DNA of 64,000 bases from G963678255 sp963678255. GTDB taxonomy: Bacteria > Cloacimonadota > Cloacimonadia > Cloacimonadales > WRIO01. The notes under the pieces are model-generated. The model was not told where the DNA came from, searched no databases, and saw nothing but the letters and a program-made list of their open reading frames with translations. Of this stretch, positions 16,507 to 24,512 are shown one piece after another. A program made the translations under genes and the position numbers. Each line of letters opens with the position of its first letter. Within the stretch, counting starts at the first letter, position 1. The stretch is from NCBI GenBank assembly GCA_963678255.2, contig CAXXTW010000001.1, positions 434,001 to 498,000 on the forward strand, written 5' to 3'.

Positions 16507-16555
16507 AAGAGCAAAGAGAAAACTCCGGATTCGGAGTGAAGGTCTCAATGCTCTT
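16507..16555 (-). terminator. Rho-independent terminator of the early operon
   Basis: On the minus strand AAGAGCA pairs with TGCTCTT (16549-16555 with 16507-16513), enclosing a second perfect stem, ACTCCG/CGGAGT, with a GATT loop (16522-16537). The outer stem is followed by TTTTTTT. It lies just past the stop of the DUF3164 gene and before the next minus-strand gene, so it separates early from later transcription. Confidence 0.75.
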
Positions 16556-16569
16556 TTAAAAATCAGCTT

Positions 16570-17670
16570 TTACATGGCACTAAAATTCAGCAGTACCTGC
16601 TGATACGGCTTATCCGGTTCTGGTCTGAAGTAAAAAGCGATATACTGCTTGGTGGAAGTGATCTGGATTGCCTGATCAATAAGTTCCATTGCCATAATCC
16701 ATTCCGGGTCTTTTATGTTATATTTGCGAAGTCCGAGGATTCTGCTTTTCGCAATTTCGCCTTTTTTATCAACTTGAAAGGCTTCCTTGATGACTGCCTG
16801 AAGGTTCAGATTGGAGTTTTCACTCCAGCGTTTCAGGCAATCGTCAATTTTTTGCTTGGCAACTTGCAGCTTCTCGTCAAACTGGATTCGTTCCCGATAG
16901 CGAATTTCAACTTTGAATTTGCTGTCAAAGCTGACCAGCTCTGCGTTGCCCTTCCAAGACTCGCCGTACTGGTCAGCCACCTTACTTAAGTATGATTCGA
17001 GATCATCTACTATTCTTTGTTTTTCAAGCAGGATTTTATCGTGCAATTTCATGGCTCTGTCCATGACCTTACTGACTAAATCATGTCTTTTTACAATTTG
17101 AGGATCAAGAAGTTTAGCAGCATACTCTCTGCCTTGTGCATCATAAAGCACCTTTTCGTTTGGGTTCATAACTTCTCCTTCTGTATGTTGTGCGTTCTCT
17201 TTTATCATTTCCTTTATGATATCCTTGTCAAACTTGCTTCCCACAAGATACAAATCTATGTTCTTAACGATCTGATATTTTGAATTTATAAGCTTAACCA
17301 TGCCGATAGAGCAAAGAGCGGTTAAATATCTGGTTACAGTTTTTTTATGTAGTTTCATCAGATCTGTCAGTTGTCTAATTGACTTAATCTTGCAGGTTTT
17401 AAGATACTTAATCATCTGTTTCAGGATATTCAAATCGTAGTTATACTGGTTTGTCTGGTTATCTTCTTTATAATCAAGCTCTCTCACATAAATCCGATAT
17501 TTGCCTTCTGAAGCAATCGGTTTGATCATTCCGTTTGCTTTCATTCTGCCGATTACTTTCTTAGTCTCCTGAAGGCTTAAACCTGTTTCGCTTGCCACAT
17601 TCTCAATAGTAAAAGGTTTTTTAAAGTATTCTATGAAATTCCTGACTTTTTTGATATTTGTAATATCCAT
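16570..17670 (-). CDS. DUF3164 Mu-like phage protein with two N-terminal winged helices
   Basis: A 366-residue protein. The C-terminal half (about 175-355) matches DUF3164, a family typical of Mu-like early regions: VSKVMDRAMKLHDKILLEK, the conserved VSFDSKFKVEIRYRERIQFDEK, IDDCLKRWSENS, AFQVDKKGEI and RILGLRKYNIKDPEW. The N-terminal 140 residues hold two successive winged-helix units (about 5-65 with FTIENVASETGLSLQETKKV, and about 78-136 with SIRQLTDLMKLHKKTVTRYL). The usual family length is about 200 residues, so this is a fusion. It follows MuB by eight bases and ends the early operon. The function of DUF3164 is unknown; the fusion hints at DNA binding. Confidence 0.8.
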   Translation of the reverse strand: MDITNIKKVRNFIEYFKKPFTIENVASETGLSLQETKKVIGRMKANGMIKPIASEGKYRIYVRELDYKEDNQTNQYNYDLNILKQMIKYLKTCKIKSIRQLTDLMKLHKKTVTRYLTALCSIGMVKLINSKYQIVKNIDLYLVGSKFDKDIIKEMIKENAQHTEGEVMNPNEKVLYDAQGREYAAKLLDPQIVKRHDLVSKVMDRAMKLHDKILLEKQRIVDDLESYLSKVADQYGESWKGNAELVSFDSKFKVEIRYRERIQFDEKLQVAKQKIDDCLKRWSENSNLNLQAVIKEAFQVDKKGEIAKSRILGLRKYNIKDPEWIMAMELIDQAIQITSTKQYIAFYFRPEPDKPYQQVLLNFSAM

Positions 17671-17678
17671 TGTCCCTC

Positions 17679-18422
17679 CTAAACAACCTTACTTAAAGAT
17701 AAGTGTTCTGGCCCTACTTCTTTCAGCTTTTCATTCTCAGCCAGATTTTCAATAGAGTAGAGGATCTTGATCAGTTTTCTGATATTGCCCTTGGTCTTTT
17801 CTGATAAGGCTTTAACCAGTCTTGGATCAATCTTGACTTCACAGACTTCTTTGCAGATAAGGTGAATATCTTCTGAATTTAAAGGTTTGAATTCACAGAA
17901 GAAATTGCATCGGTCGAAATAGTGAGAATCAAGCATCAACAGCTTTTCTTTTGCATCTGCCATACCGACCAGTATTACAATTGATAGGGTTTCATCAACG
18001 ATGTCTCTGATACTGCCGAGTATCTTCTGCGCTTTAAAGGCATAATCCACTTCATCAATTACAATAACCGTATTTTCATAGTTTCTTAAAATGTTAAGAG
18101 CTTTATTGATGATCATATTTGAGTTGCCGGTGATTTTTGATTTGGGAATTCCAAAATGGAAATTTACCATCTCAAGAAGTTTAGTAGCAAAACTTTTAAG
18201 CGACATCGAAGCCTCAAGCCTGAAGTATATATAATCATTTTGAATGGCGCTTAGTCTGGCAAACCTGCTTTTTCCCAAGCCGGGTTCACCGTATATCAAG
18301 CCAAGACCAACCATTTCTGTTTTGGGTCTGTGTTTCAAGTATTCAATTAGCTCGCTGGCTCTTTCAACATTGTTTATTCTGGCGAGTCCATATTCTTTCA
18401 TTAGATCTCCTTGTTTAGTCAA
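17679..18422 (-). CDS. MuB-like transposition target ATPase
   Basis: A 247-residue AAA+ ATPase. Walker A is GLIYGEPGLGKS near 41-52 and Walker B is TVIVIDEVD near 118-126, followed by a sensor-like IVILVGMAD. In Mu, MuB coats target DNA, stimulates the transposase and gives target immunity. The N-terminal end is short compared with Mu MuB (312 residues), so the DNA-binding HTH appendage is small or missing; the related Tn7 TnsC and IS21 IstB proteins share the core. It overlaps the transposase gene by eight bases. Confidence 0.85.
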   Translation of the reverse strand: MTKQGDLMKEYGLARINNVERASELIEYLKHRPKTEMVGLGLIYGEPGLGKSRFARLSAIQNDYIYFRLEASMSLKSFATKLLEMVNFHFGIPKSKITGNSNMIINKALNILRNYENTVIVIDEVDYAFKAQKILGSIRDIVDETLSIVILVGMADAKEKLLMLDSHYFDRCNFFCEFKPLNSEDIHLICKEVCEVKIDPRLVKALSEKTKGNIRKLIKILYSIENLAENEKLKEVGPEHLSLSKVV

Positions 18423-20409
18423 TACCGATTGTTTTCATAAAGTTATCGAAGTTTGCGAAGATACTTTTTTCTTCATCTTTTGGTTTTACAGCAGGCTTAA
18501 CCTTCTCAACTGTATCCATCAGCTGATCCAGTTCCGGATTAGCAGAAGTGCTTGTTTCTTGCGTAAGCAAAGGTGTATTATTAAAGGCTGACTGCTTTTG
18601 TTCTAAAAGTGGGATGGTAATATCTGCAACTGCCTGATCCACCTGTTTCTTCAAGAGTGCTGATTTGGTTTTGATGTCTCTTTCCAGTTTTCTCTGAGCA
18701 TTAAGCTGTTTATGCAGTTCTTTTTCTGCAAGTTCAACATCTGCAGAAGCTTTAATAAATGGATGAGTTGTTGTTCTCATAATTGCCTGACAGATCAAGT
18801 TGTCTTTTCCGTCATAAACAAGAATGGATCGCATATCCATCATGTCATAGCGTAGAGTAACTTCTTTACCGATTAGTGAAACCAGTTTTTCATGCCAGAA
18901 CCACGCATTACTCATACGAATGCCTTCTTTGCCAACGACTCTGTTTTGAACTTTCAGCATAAGGAAGTTAAGCTTACTTGGTTCAATCTTTCTGCTATCA
19001 GGTATTTCTGCAGTTTTGAATACTTCAAAAGGTGTCTTATTGTCTAATCCGTAATGAGGAGTTTTACCATACAGCTCTTGGAAGTAAAAACCCATCAGCT
19101 GTTTTGCTTGATCCAGTTCCAGAGGTTTTCTTTCCTTCAGATTACGAATCCACTTTTCATTACGCATCAGATGAGCAGGTTTATCTGCAATACTGCCACC
19201 TCTGAAAGTATCCATAAACCTTTCAAAATCCTCTTGAAAAGTATTAAAGAACCTTTCTACTACTTTTGCTCTGGCATTATAGGCTTGTGCAAATTCAGCT
19301 TCGATACCGAGTCTTGGGAAGATACCGCAGAGTTCTTTTTCAAGATCGTGCTCTTTCCATTGCTCATGAAACAGCTTTGATTTAAAGGCTCTGCCATTAT
19401 CCAGATAAACAAACCTGGGTTTAGCTCCCCAATTCATAATACCGTTTCTTAAAGCCAGCATGATATGTTCTGAATCTTCTGTATTGGCAATGGAAGCACC
19501 AACTGGATATCTGGATGCCCAATCAAAGAACAAGATCAGGGTCATTCGCTTTGGTTTGCCGGTTTTGGGGTCGATAATATCAAAAGCCAATGTATGTCCG
19601 TCTGCTACCCAAACATCGCCCACAGATAAAGAATTTGCTCGTAGGATGCTTAACATTCCACAGTCCTTCAGATACTTATTGCCTTGTCTGAGCAGATTCC
19701 ATTGATCCTGATGCTGTTCTTTCCATTCTTCGCACCAGCGTCTAAGTGATCTCTCACCTGTTGGTGATTCAATCAGATTTAGTCTGGCTAGTTGTTTGAG
19801 TTTTCTGATTGCAGAGCCTATCTTTATACGATTGGTATCAAGAAGAAGTGAAAGCAGGTAATTCTTTTCCTGTTCAGTAGCAAACTTATCCATTGTTGTT
19901 TTTGGAGCTTTCTTTAAGGCTTTATAATCAAACTGGTTCTTCTCATAGTTTTTAACCCATGCCCTTATAGTGCGTTCAGATTTCTGCTTTTCAAGTTTAA
20001 ACAAGTCTGGAGCTAATAAACCAGTATTATAAGCCTCAGTAGCATCCTTCCAGAATTGAAGTTTGGATTTGCTTTGATCTAAGCGATTAAGAATATCCTC
20101 ACATAGTTCTGCTTTTAATTGAGCAATCTTTGCTTCCAGTTCAGAATTGTACTTATCCTCAACAAGAACAGGCATTTTAGTCGTATCTTCTTGAACTACT
20201 TCAGCTACAGCATTACTAATAATTGAACCATCCCCTTCCAGACCATCCATTGAAGGTATAAGCTCATCTGGAACATAAAACAACAGCTTTCTTCCACCAT
20301 TCTCTAAAGTCTGTGACTCGGTTTCCCACTTCTTCTTCTTCACAAGCCGATATGCTCCGGATTGGCTTTTATCAAAAACCTTCATGATATCGGATATTGT
20401 GAGTTTCAT
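18415..20409 (-). CDS. MuA-like DDE transposase
   Basis: A 664-residue transposase that would join phage ends to target DNA. The N-terminus has an HTH unit (LTISDIMKVFDKSQSGAYRL) of the Mu DNA-binding type. The catalytic RNase H-like triad is readable as Asp270 (VWVADGHTL), Asp337 (FVYLDNGRAF) and Glu385 (ARAKVVERFFNT). A charged C-terminal tail (about 560-664) fits the region that contacts MuB and ClpX. The gene follows the Ner-like gene by ten bases and overlaps MuB. The candidate end sequences it would act on are at 24302-24346 and 27138-27182. Confidence 0.92.
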   Translation of the reverse strand: MKLTISDIMKVFDKSQSGAYRLVKKKKWETESQTLENGGRKLLFYVPDELIPSMDGLEGDGSIISNAVAEVVQEDTTKMPVLVEDKYNSELEAKIAQLKAELCEDILNRLDQSKSKLQFWKDATEAYNTGLLAPDLFKLEKQKSERTIRAWVKNYEKNQFDYKALKKAPKTTMDKFATEQEKNYLLSLLLDTNRIKIGSAIRKLKQLARLNLIESPTGERSLRRWCEEWKEQHQDQWNLLRQGNKYLKDCGMLSILRANSLSVGDVWVADGHTLAFDIIDPKTGKPKRMTLILFFDWASRYPVGASIANTEDSEHIMLALRNGIMNWGAKPRFVYLDNGRAFKSKLFHEQWKEHDLEKELCGIFPRLGIEAEFAQAYNARAKVVERFFNTFQEDFERFMDTFRGGSIADKPAHLMRNEKWIRNLKERKPLELDQAKQLMGFYFQELYGKTPHYGLDNKTPFEVFKTAEIPDSRKIEPSKLNFLMLKVQNRVVGKEGIRMSNAWFWHEKLVSLIGKEVTLRYDMMDMRSILVYDGKDNLICQAIMRTTTHPFIKASADVELAEKELHKQLNAQRKLERDIKTKSALLKKQVDQAVADITIPLLEQKQSAFNNTPLLTQETSTSANPELDQLMDTVEKVKPAVKPKDEEKSIFANFDNFMKTIGID

Positions 20410-20419
20410 TTTTACCTTC

Positions 20420-20659
20420 TTACTTTACTTCGCAATGTTGAAGTTCTGACGAAATCGCCTTAGCAATGTAGTGAATTGCATCAAGTTCCGGATTAAGCAT
20501 TTTTACCACTTCTTCACTCTTTTTCATTCCCATTTCACCTTTTATGAAATAGTCGATCAGTCTTCTTGAGACTTTTAACTGCTTTGCTATATCAATAATA
20601 GTGATGCTTTTAAGCACCATTGCAGCTCTGAACTCTTGGTGTGAATACGAGTTTTTCAT
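20420..20659 (-). CDS. Ner-like early regulator (HTH protein)
   Basis: A 79-residue protein MKNSYSHQEF...LQHCEVK. The start at 20659 is chosen over an upstream ATG because GGAGGTAA stands right before it. It has an HTH (ITIIDIAKQLKVSRRLIDYF). As the first gene of the early operon, divergent from the repressor and driven by the promoter at 20722-20751, it occupies the place of Mu Ner, which represses early transcription late in infection. The sequence is too short to prove the family. Confidence 0.65.
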   Translation of the reverse strand: MKNSYSHQEFRAAMVLKSITIIDIAKQLKVSRRLIDYFIKGEMGMKKSEEVVKMLNPELDAIHYIAKAISSELQHCEVK

Positions 20660-20721
20660 TTTACCTCCATTTTTTGATTGACATTCTTTCGCACATTTGC
20701 AATCATTGATTTTATAAGTGC

Positions 20722-20751
20722 ATAATAACTTCGCATTGGTGAATAAGTCAA
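20722..20751 (-). promoter_or_regulatory. Early promoter of the Mu-like prophage
   Basis: Read on the minus strand, TTGACT (20746-20751) and TATTAT (20722-20727) are separated by 18 bases, a good sigma-70-type promoter. It would start the ner-A-B operon about 60 bases upstream of the Ner-like gene. Its location in the divergent region makes it the natural target of the repressor. Confidence 0.6.
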
Positions 20752-20768
20752 GTAGAAAATGCAAAAAC

Positions 20769-20785
20769 TTGTATATTTTTTACAA
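20769..20785. promoter_or_regulatory. Candidate repressor operator (inverted repeat)
   Basis: TTGTA and TACAA form an inverted repeat with a 7-base spacer in the 150-base divergent region between the Ner-like gene and the repressor, 25 bases before the repressor start. A repressor or Ner site is expected here. No second identical copy was found, so the assignment is weak. Confidence 0.3.
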
Positions 20786-20810
20786 CGCTTTGCAGGTAAA
20801 GGAGATAATA

Positions 20811-21548
20811 ATGGAGATCGGAGCAAGATTGGTCGAACTGATCAAAACACTCGGTATTAATCGAGCACAATTTGCCCGGGATATAAATGTGACGCAAGGG
20901 AATATCTCTGATTGGGTCAATGATAAAAAGCCGAGTAAACCTTCTGTTATGGCTCTTGCTAAGATCAGGGAAGTCTATAATGTGAATATAAACTGGTTAT
21001 TAACTGGTGAAGGCATGATCTTTACACCAGATTCAGATGGTCGCTTTTTTAACGCAGGAAACGATGAAGAAACAAGACTTGAAGAAATCAGCGGATCAAA
21101 ATCAGTTTTTGAGTACAAATCTTCTGGTTTAGAATCAAGAACGATTGCGCTTCCGCTTTTAGGATTAATCTCGGCTGGAACTCCTCTTGAAATTGTAAAT
21201 CCAGATTCCTGGAAATATATAGAGATCCCAAAAGCCTTCTTGTGGGATAAATATGACAATTACTTCGTATTCATGGTTAATGGTCAATCAATGGAGCCTA
21301 CCATCTTTCATGGTGATATCGTAGTAATCCATAAAAGAGATGATTGGTTCAACCTTACCGGAAAAGTCATTGCGATCAGAACAGCTGATGGCATCACATT
21401 AAAGAAAGTTCAATACGATGAAAAGCGCAGACAAATTTTTCTCTTACCATTCAATATGAATTTCGATATTATTGTTTTGTCAGAAGAAGAACTGATAAAT
21501 GTAAACATAATCGGCGAAATGGCTATGCAGTTTAGGTTGTTTAAATAG
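20811..21548 (+). CDS. Phage C-type repressor, XRE HTH plus S24 (LexA-like) peptidase
   Basis: A 245-residue repressor, started at the ATG at 20811 behind AAAGGAG; upstream in-frame ATGs lack a ribosome site. Residues about 5-65 are an XRE-type HTH (AQFARDINVTQGNISDWVN). Residues about 130-240 are an S24 peptidase with the nucleophile in NGQSMEPT and the general-base Lys in GITLKKV, so DNA damage could trigger self-cleavage through RecA. It keeps the prophage silent by blocking the divergent early promoter. A close paralogue is at 24513-25250. Two nuclease-like cargo genes follow with gaps of nine bases and may be transcribed with it in the lysogen. Confidence 0.9.
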   Translation: MEIGARLVELIKTLGINRAQFARDINVTQGNISDWVNDKKPSKPSVMALAKIREVYNVNINWLLTGEGMIFTPDSDGRFFNAGNDEETRLEEISGSKSVFEYKSSGLESRTIALPLLGLISAGTPLEIVNPDSWKYIEIPKAFLWDKYDNYFVFMVNGQSMEPTIFHGDIVVIHKRDDWFNLTGKVIAIRTADGITLKKVQYDEKRRQIFLLPFNMNFDIIVLSEEELINVNIIGEMAMQFRLFK

Positions 21549-21557
21549 GAGATATTA

Positions 21558-22250
21558 ATGATAAATTTAATAAAAAAAACAGCGTTAAAAATATCTTCGA
21601 TTGGAAAAGAGATTGAGAAAGATTTTAAAAATGATAACCAATTAGTTTTCCCCACACAATTTCAACCTTCAAAAGAAAAAGAGATCAGGTACAGTGAACA
21701 AGAACTTCGTCAATGTTTCATTGATTCAATAAAAGAAGATAGAGAATTCTATTATTCTGTTGAAACTCCAACTGAGGAAAAATATAGTTTTACTGGATCA
21801 AAATTAATATCTGGAAACTTAGATTTATGTTTATATAAACTAGAAAAAAATCAACTAAAAAGAAAAATATGTATAGAATTTAAATCGCATCAAATTAAAT
21901 CATCATATTTCAATGATTTATACAAAACTACTAAAGAAAAAGGAAATAATATTTATTTTCATATGCTAAAATCAATAGATAATGGTTCATTAACTAAAAC
22001 AAATAAAGGAATAGGTTTACTTAATAAACTTCAAGAAGATGTAAAAAAAATAGTAAATAAACAAGAGTTTAATGCTGAATCAATTACTTTTGTTATTTTG
22101 TCTTTAGATCCTTATTTGTTAATGTATCAAACCATTTATAAAAATGAAATCCATAATGTTAATATTAATAATCGAATAGAAAACTTTCAATATCATATTT
22201 CAAAAAAAGAAATAAAAGAAATAAAACTATTTGACTGGGTTATTTTATAG
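21558..22250 (+). CDS. PD-(D/E)xK-like protein downstream of the repressor
   Basis: A 230-residue, very AT-rich gene of unknown family. A nuclease-like core can be suggested: YSEQELRQCFIDSI (helix), SGNLDLCLYKL (Asp) and KICIEFKSHQ (Glu-x-Lys), the order of a PD-(D/E)xK fold. The rest is helical and strand-rich without membrane segments. It is nine bases after the repressor and ten bases before another nuclease-like gene. Genes in this position of prophages are often expressed in the lysogen and block other phages; that role is inferred. Confidence 0.5.
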   Translation: MINLIKKTALKISSIGKEIEKDFKNDNQLVFPTQFQPSKEKEIRYSEQELRQCFIDSIKEDREFYYSVETPTEEKYSFTGSKLISGNLDLCLYKLEKNQLKRKICIEFKSHQIKSSYFNDLYKTTKEKGNNIYFHMLKSIDNGSLTKTNKGIGLLNKLQEDVKKIVNKQEFNAESITFVILSLDPYLLMYQTIYKNEIHNVNINNRIENFQYHISKKEIKEIKLFDWVIL

Positions 22251-22259
22251 GGAATTAGT

Positions 22260-23261
22260 ATGATAATAAAACCACATGAAGTAAATAATTATCCAATAAA
22301 CTCTTTCTTTCTTTTAGGATTTGATGAGACGGGTTTATCAAAAGCATTTTCATATTGTTTATCAAAAAATGAATTGTTTTTTAAACATTTTTTAAAGTAT
22401 ATTGGAGTGACTCAGAAAATTGACAAATCATTTTTCAATAATTGTGGAATAGAGATAGAAAAGGTACGAGATGAAGGCAGAACAGATATTGAAATTTATT
22501 GTCCAACATTGTTACATATTATTATAGAATGCAAAGTTAGGAATAATACAATTAATGAGCAAAGAACTCAATATTTAGATTCATTTAAACATGAGGTTGT
22601 TGAAAAAATACTTTGCTTTATTACCGATATAAACGATTACAGATTTCAGTTTAATGAAAATATTAAAATAAAAAATTTGAATTGGAATGATATTGATATA
22701 TTGCTTGATAATAGAAAATTTGAGAATAATGAAACAATTGTTAATTTTCAGAATTATTTAAGGAAAGGATATAAATTGAATAACAGAAAAGAAATACTGG
22801 TTCAAGACCTAAGTGTCGATATTGAAATTGAAAAGTTTGAAAAATACAACTTATATAGAAGACAAAAGATATTTGGAAGTCCATTGTATTTTTCTCCTTA
22901 TTATTCAAAGACAACTAAAAATGGAGAAGGAATAAAAACTCTTTCGAGAATATGTGGAATTATATCAGCCAAACCTAATGAGATTAGCTCATTTATTGAT
23001 GATCTTAATTTGTTTTCAGGAGGCAATAAAGATTTAGTTAATAAATGGCTAACAGGTTTAAAACTAGACACCGATGATACAGTTTATACTTACTTTTTCT
23101 TAGATGATCCATTATTTCTAAATACTTCCCTTCTTAAAGAAACGACAAAGAAAAAAGGGCAAGGGAAAGATTGGATTGCTGCAATGATTCCTAGGAATAG
23201 ATGTGTATCATTTCTTGAATTTATGAAGAGATTAAATGATAAAATTGAAATAGAAAAATAG
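22260..23261 (+). CDS. PD-(D/E)xK superfamily nuclease-like protein
   Basis: A 333-residue protein whose N-terminal 130 residues resemble PDDEXK_4-type nucleases: FLLGFDETGLSKAFSYCL, then EGRTDIEIYCP with the metal-binding Asp and IIIECKVRNNTINEQRTQYL with Glu-x-Lys and the following Gln-containing helix. The remaining 200 residues form an unknown domain ending in a GKDWIAAMIPR segment. It directly follows another nuclease-like gene, and both lie behind the repressor, so the two may work as one unit. The target (DNA or RNA, phage or host) is not visible. Confidence 0.6.
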   Translation: MIIKPHEVNNYPINSFFLLGFDETGLSKAFSYCLSKNELFFKHFLKYIGVTQKIDKSFFNNCGIEIEKVRDEGRTDIEIYCPTLLHIIIECKVRNNTINEQRTQYLDSFKHEVVEKILCFITDINDYRFQFNENIKIKNLNWNDIDILLDNRKFENNETIVNFQNYLRKGYKLNNRKEILVQDLSVDIEIEKFEKYNLYRRQKIFGSPLYFSPYYSKTTKNGEGIKTLSRICGIISAKPNEISSFIDDLNLFSGGNKDLVNKWLTGLKLDTDDTVYTYFFLDDPLFLNTSLLKETTKKKGQGKDWIAAMIPRNRCVSFLEFMKRLNDKIEIEK

Positions 23262-23335
23262 GAATTTAATTTTTAAGGCTAACGAATAGAGCAAAATTAA
23301 TATAAACAAATAATTAGCTAAATTTCAGAAAAACC

Positions 23336-23363
23336 TATTTATACAATAATTATTGTATAAATA
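23336..23363. terminator. Perfect 28-base AT palindrome, likely bidirectional terminator
   Basis: TATTTATACAAT is followed by AATT and then its exact reverse complement. Runs of T follow on both strands (CTTTTTT on plus, GGTTTTT on minus). It lies between the convergent nuclease-like and EcsC genes and covers the EcsC stop codon. Bidirectional termination is the simplest reading, though the stem has only A-T pairs and two G-C pairs. Confidence 0.5.
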
Positions 23364-23970
23364 CTTTTTTAGATGTTTTCCCAATAATATAAGTAGACGC
23401 TGAATCAAATGAACCTCCAATTATTCCTCCAATAATTGGCACTAATTTTCCGATATTAATTGCACCTGTTTGTCCAAATTTAGTTAGTAATCGAAATCCA
23501 ACAGCTTTATTAATCTTTTTCAGTGTTTCGCCAGAAATTTTCTGTATAGCTACTTTAGTCAATTTTGTGCCTATAACGATACCTGTACCTTTTAATATAT
23601 CCTTTGCACTATTACCCGCCATGCAAGCATAAACTAAAGTTTTTACTTTATCATCATTAAGGTCATGGCCTCCAATATGTGCTATAGCAGCAATCATACG
23701 AATCTGAATAAAAAGAACAACTGCAAGGTCAGCTGGTATAGTTACTGGCATGGTAAGTAATCCCCCTAAACCCGTAAGGAATCCTGTTGTTGCTGCCTTA
23801 CTAACTTGCCATCGCACTAAAGAATCAACTTTTTTATCAACCGCATGATCACCTTTTAAGAAATTCTCTGCCATTTTTGGAGCTGAATCAATAAATGAAA
23901 ATCCGTTTACGGCACTATTATAAGACCATTCAAGAGCATCTGTTAACTTTTCAAGTGTTAAGTTTTTCAT
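23350..23970 (-). CDS. EcsC family protein in prophage left arm
   Basis: A 206-residue protein with EcsC-family features: GFLTGLGGLLTMPVTIPADL followed by an IQIRMIAAIAHIGGHDL helix, and a C-terminal Gly-rich hydrophobic stretch (LVPIIGGIIGGSFDSASTY). EcsC proteins are membrane-associated and of unknown biochemical role; they recur in defence and accessory loci. It is the outermost gene before the prophage end repeats and runs toward the phage interior. A moron-type accessory function is inferred from position. Confidence 0.8.
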   Translation of the reverse strand: MKNLTLEKLTDALEWSYNSAVNGFSFIDSAPKMAENFLKGDHAVDKKVDSLVRWQVSKAATTGFLTGLGGLLTMPVTIPADLAVVLFIQIRMIAAIAHIGGHDLNDDKVKTLVYACMAGNSAKDILKGTGIVIGTKLTKVAIQKISGETLKKINKAVGFRLLTKFGQTGAINIGKLVPIIGGIIGGSFDSASTYIIGKTSKKVFIQ

Positions 23971-24053
23971 AAAATCTCCAATTTAGTTTTTTTAAATAAG
24001 TACTTTAATAATATGAATTGCCAAGCATTTTTCTAATTAATTTATTTTTTTTT

Positions 24054-24346
24054 CGTTTTTTCGCTTTTTCAGTCGTTTTTGCGAAAAAACGACAGGAAAA
24101 TGTAAGATTACTTCTTAATATAAAATCAGAACTTTATTATTTTTAAAGAGTTATAAAATCTTTTTTTGTAAAAACGACTGTAAAAACGATCTAAATTTGC
24201 AAAAAGGGTGTCACTTTTTCCAGTAAAAAGCCTAAAAAAAGAGGCAAAGCTTGCAAAGTGAAAAAACGACCTAACATTCTATAACTCATAAAGATAAAAA
24301 TTCGTTTTTACGATTTTTCGCTTGCAGTTTGGGGTGTCACATTACA
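24054..24346. other. Putative Mu-like prophage end with transposase-box-like repeats
   Basis: This 290-base stretch without genes repeats a CGAAAAA/TTTTTCG-type box in both orientations, e.g. at 24054-24063, the inverted pair GTCGTTTTT/AAAAAACGAC at 24073-24094, AAAACGAC at 24171-24178, AAAAAACGACC at 24261-24271 and the 24302-24346 block. MuA-binding sites contain a related CGAAAA core. The outer block ends in ATTACA on plus, that is 5'-TGTAAT on minus, and MuA/Tn7-type ends begin with 5'-TGT. I infer the transposition end of the prophage lying to its left. Confidence 0.6.
24302..24346 (-). repeat. 45-bp phage end repeat, copy 1
   Basis: This block matches 27138-27182 at 42 of 45 positions and in the same orientation. 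It contains ACGATTTTTCGCTTGCAG and GGTGTCACATTACA. The similarity stops after ATTACA, as expected for the outer boundary of a transposable element. Confidence 0.75.
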
Positions 24347-24512
24347 ATCACAATTATTTATAAGAATATTTAAGATTTTTATTGACATTCTTTGATATAT
24401 TTGTATCCATTGATAACATAATAGTATTGTAACGGAGTATCAAAAAATTACTTTGTTTAAGTAGTTTGTCTTATTTAGTTTTTGTTTGGTGATTCTGCTT
24501 GATAGATAATAA

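Noticed and set aside
20660..20810. Extended N-terminus of the repressor starting at 20718
   Set aside because: The extra 31 residues are read from the operator/promoter region, and the ATG at 20811 has a clear AAAGGAG before it.
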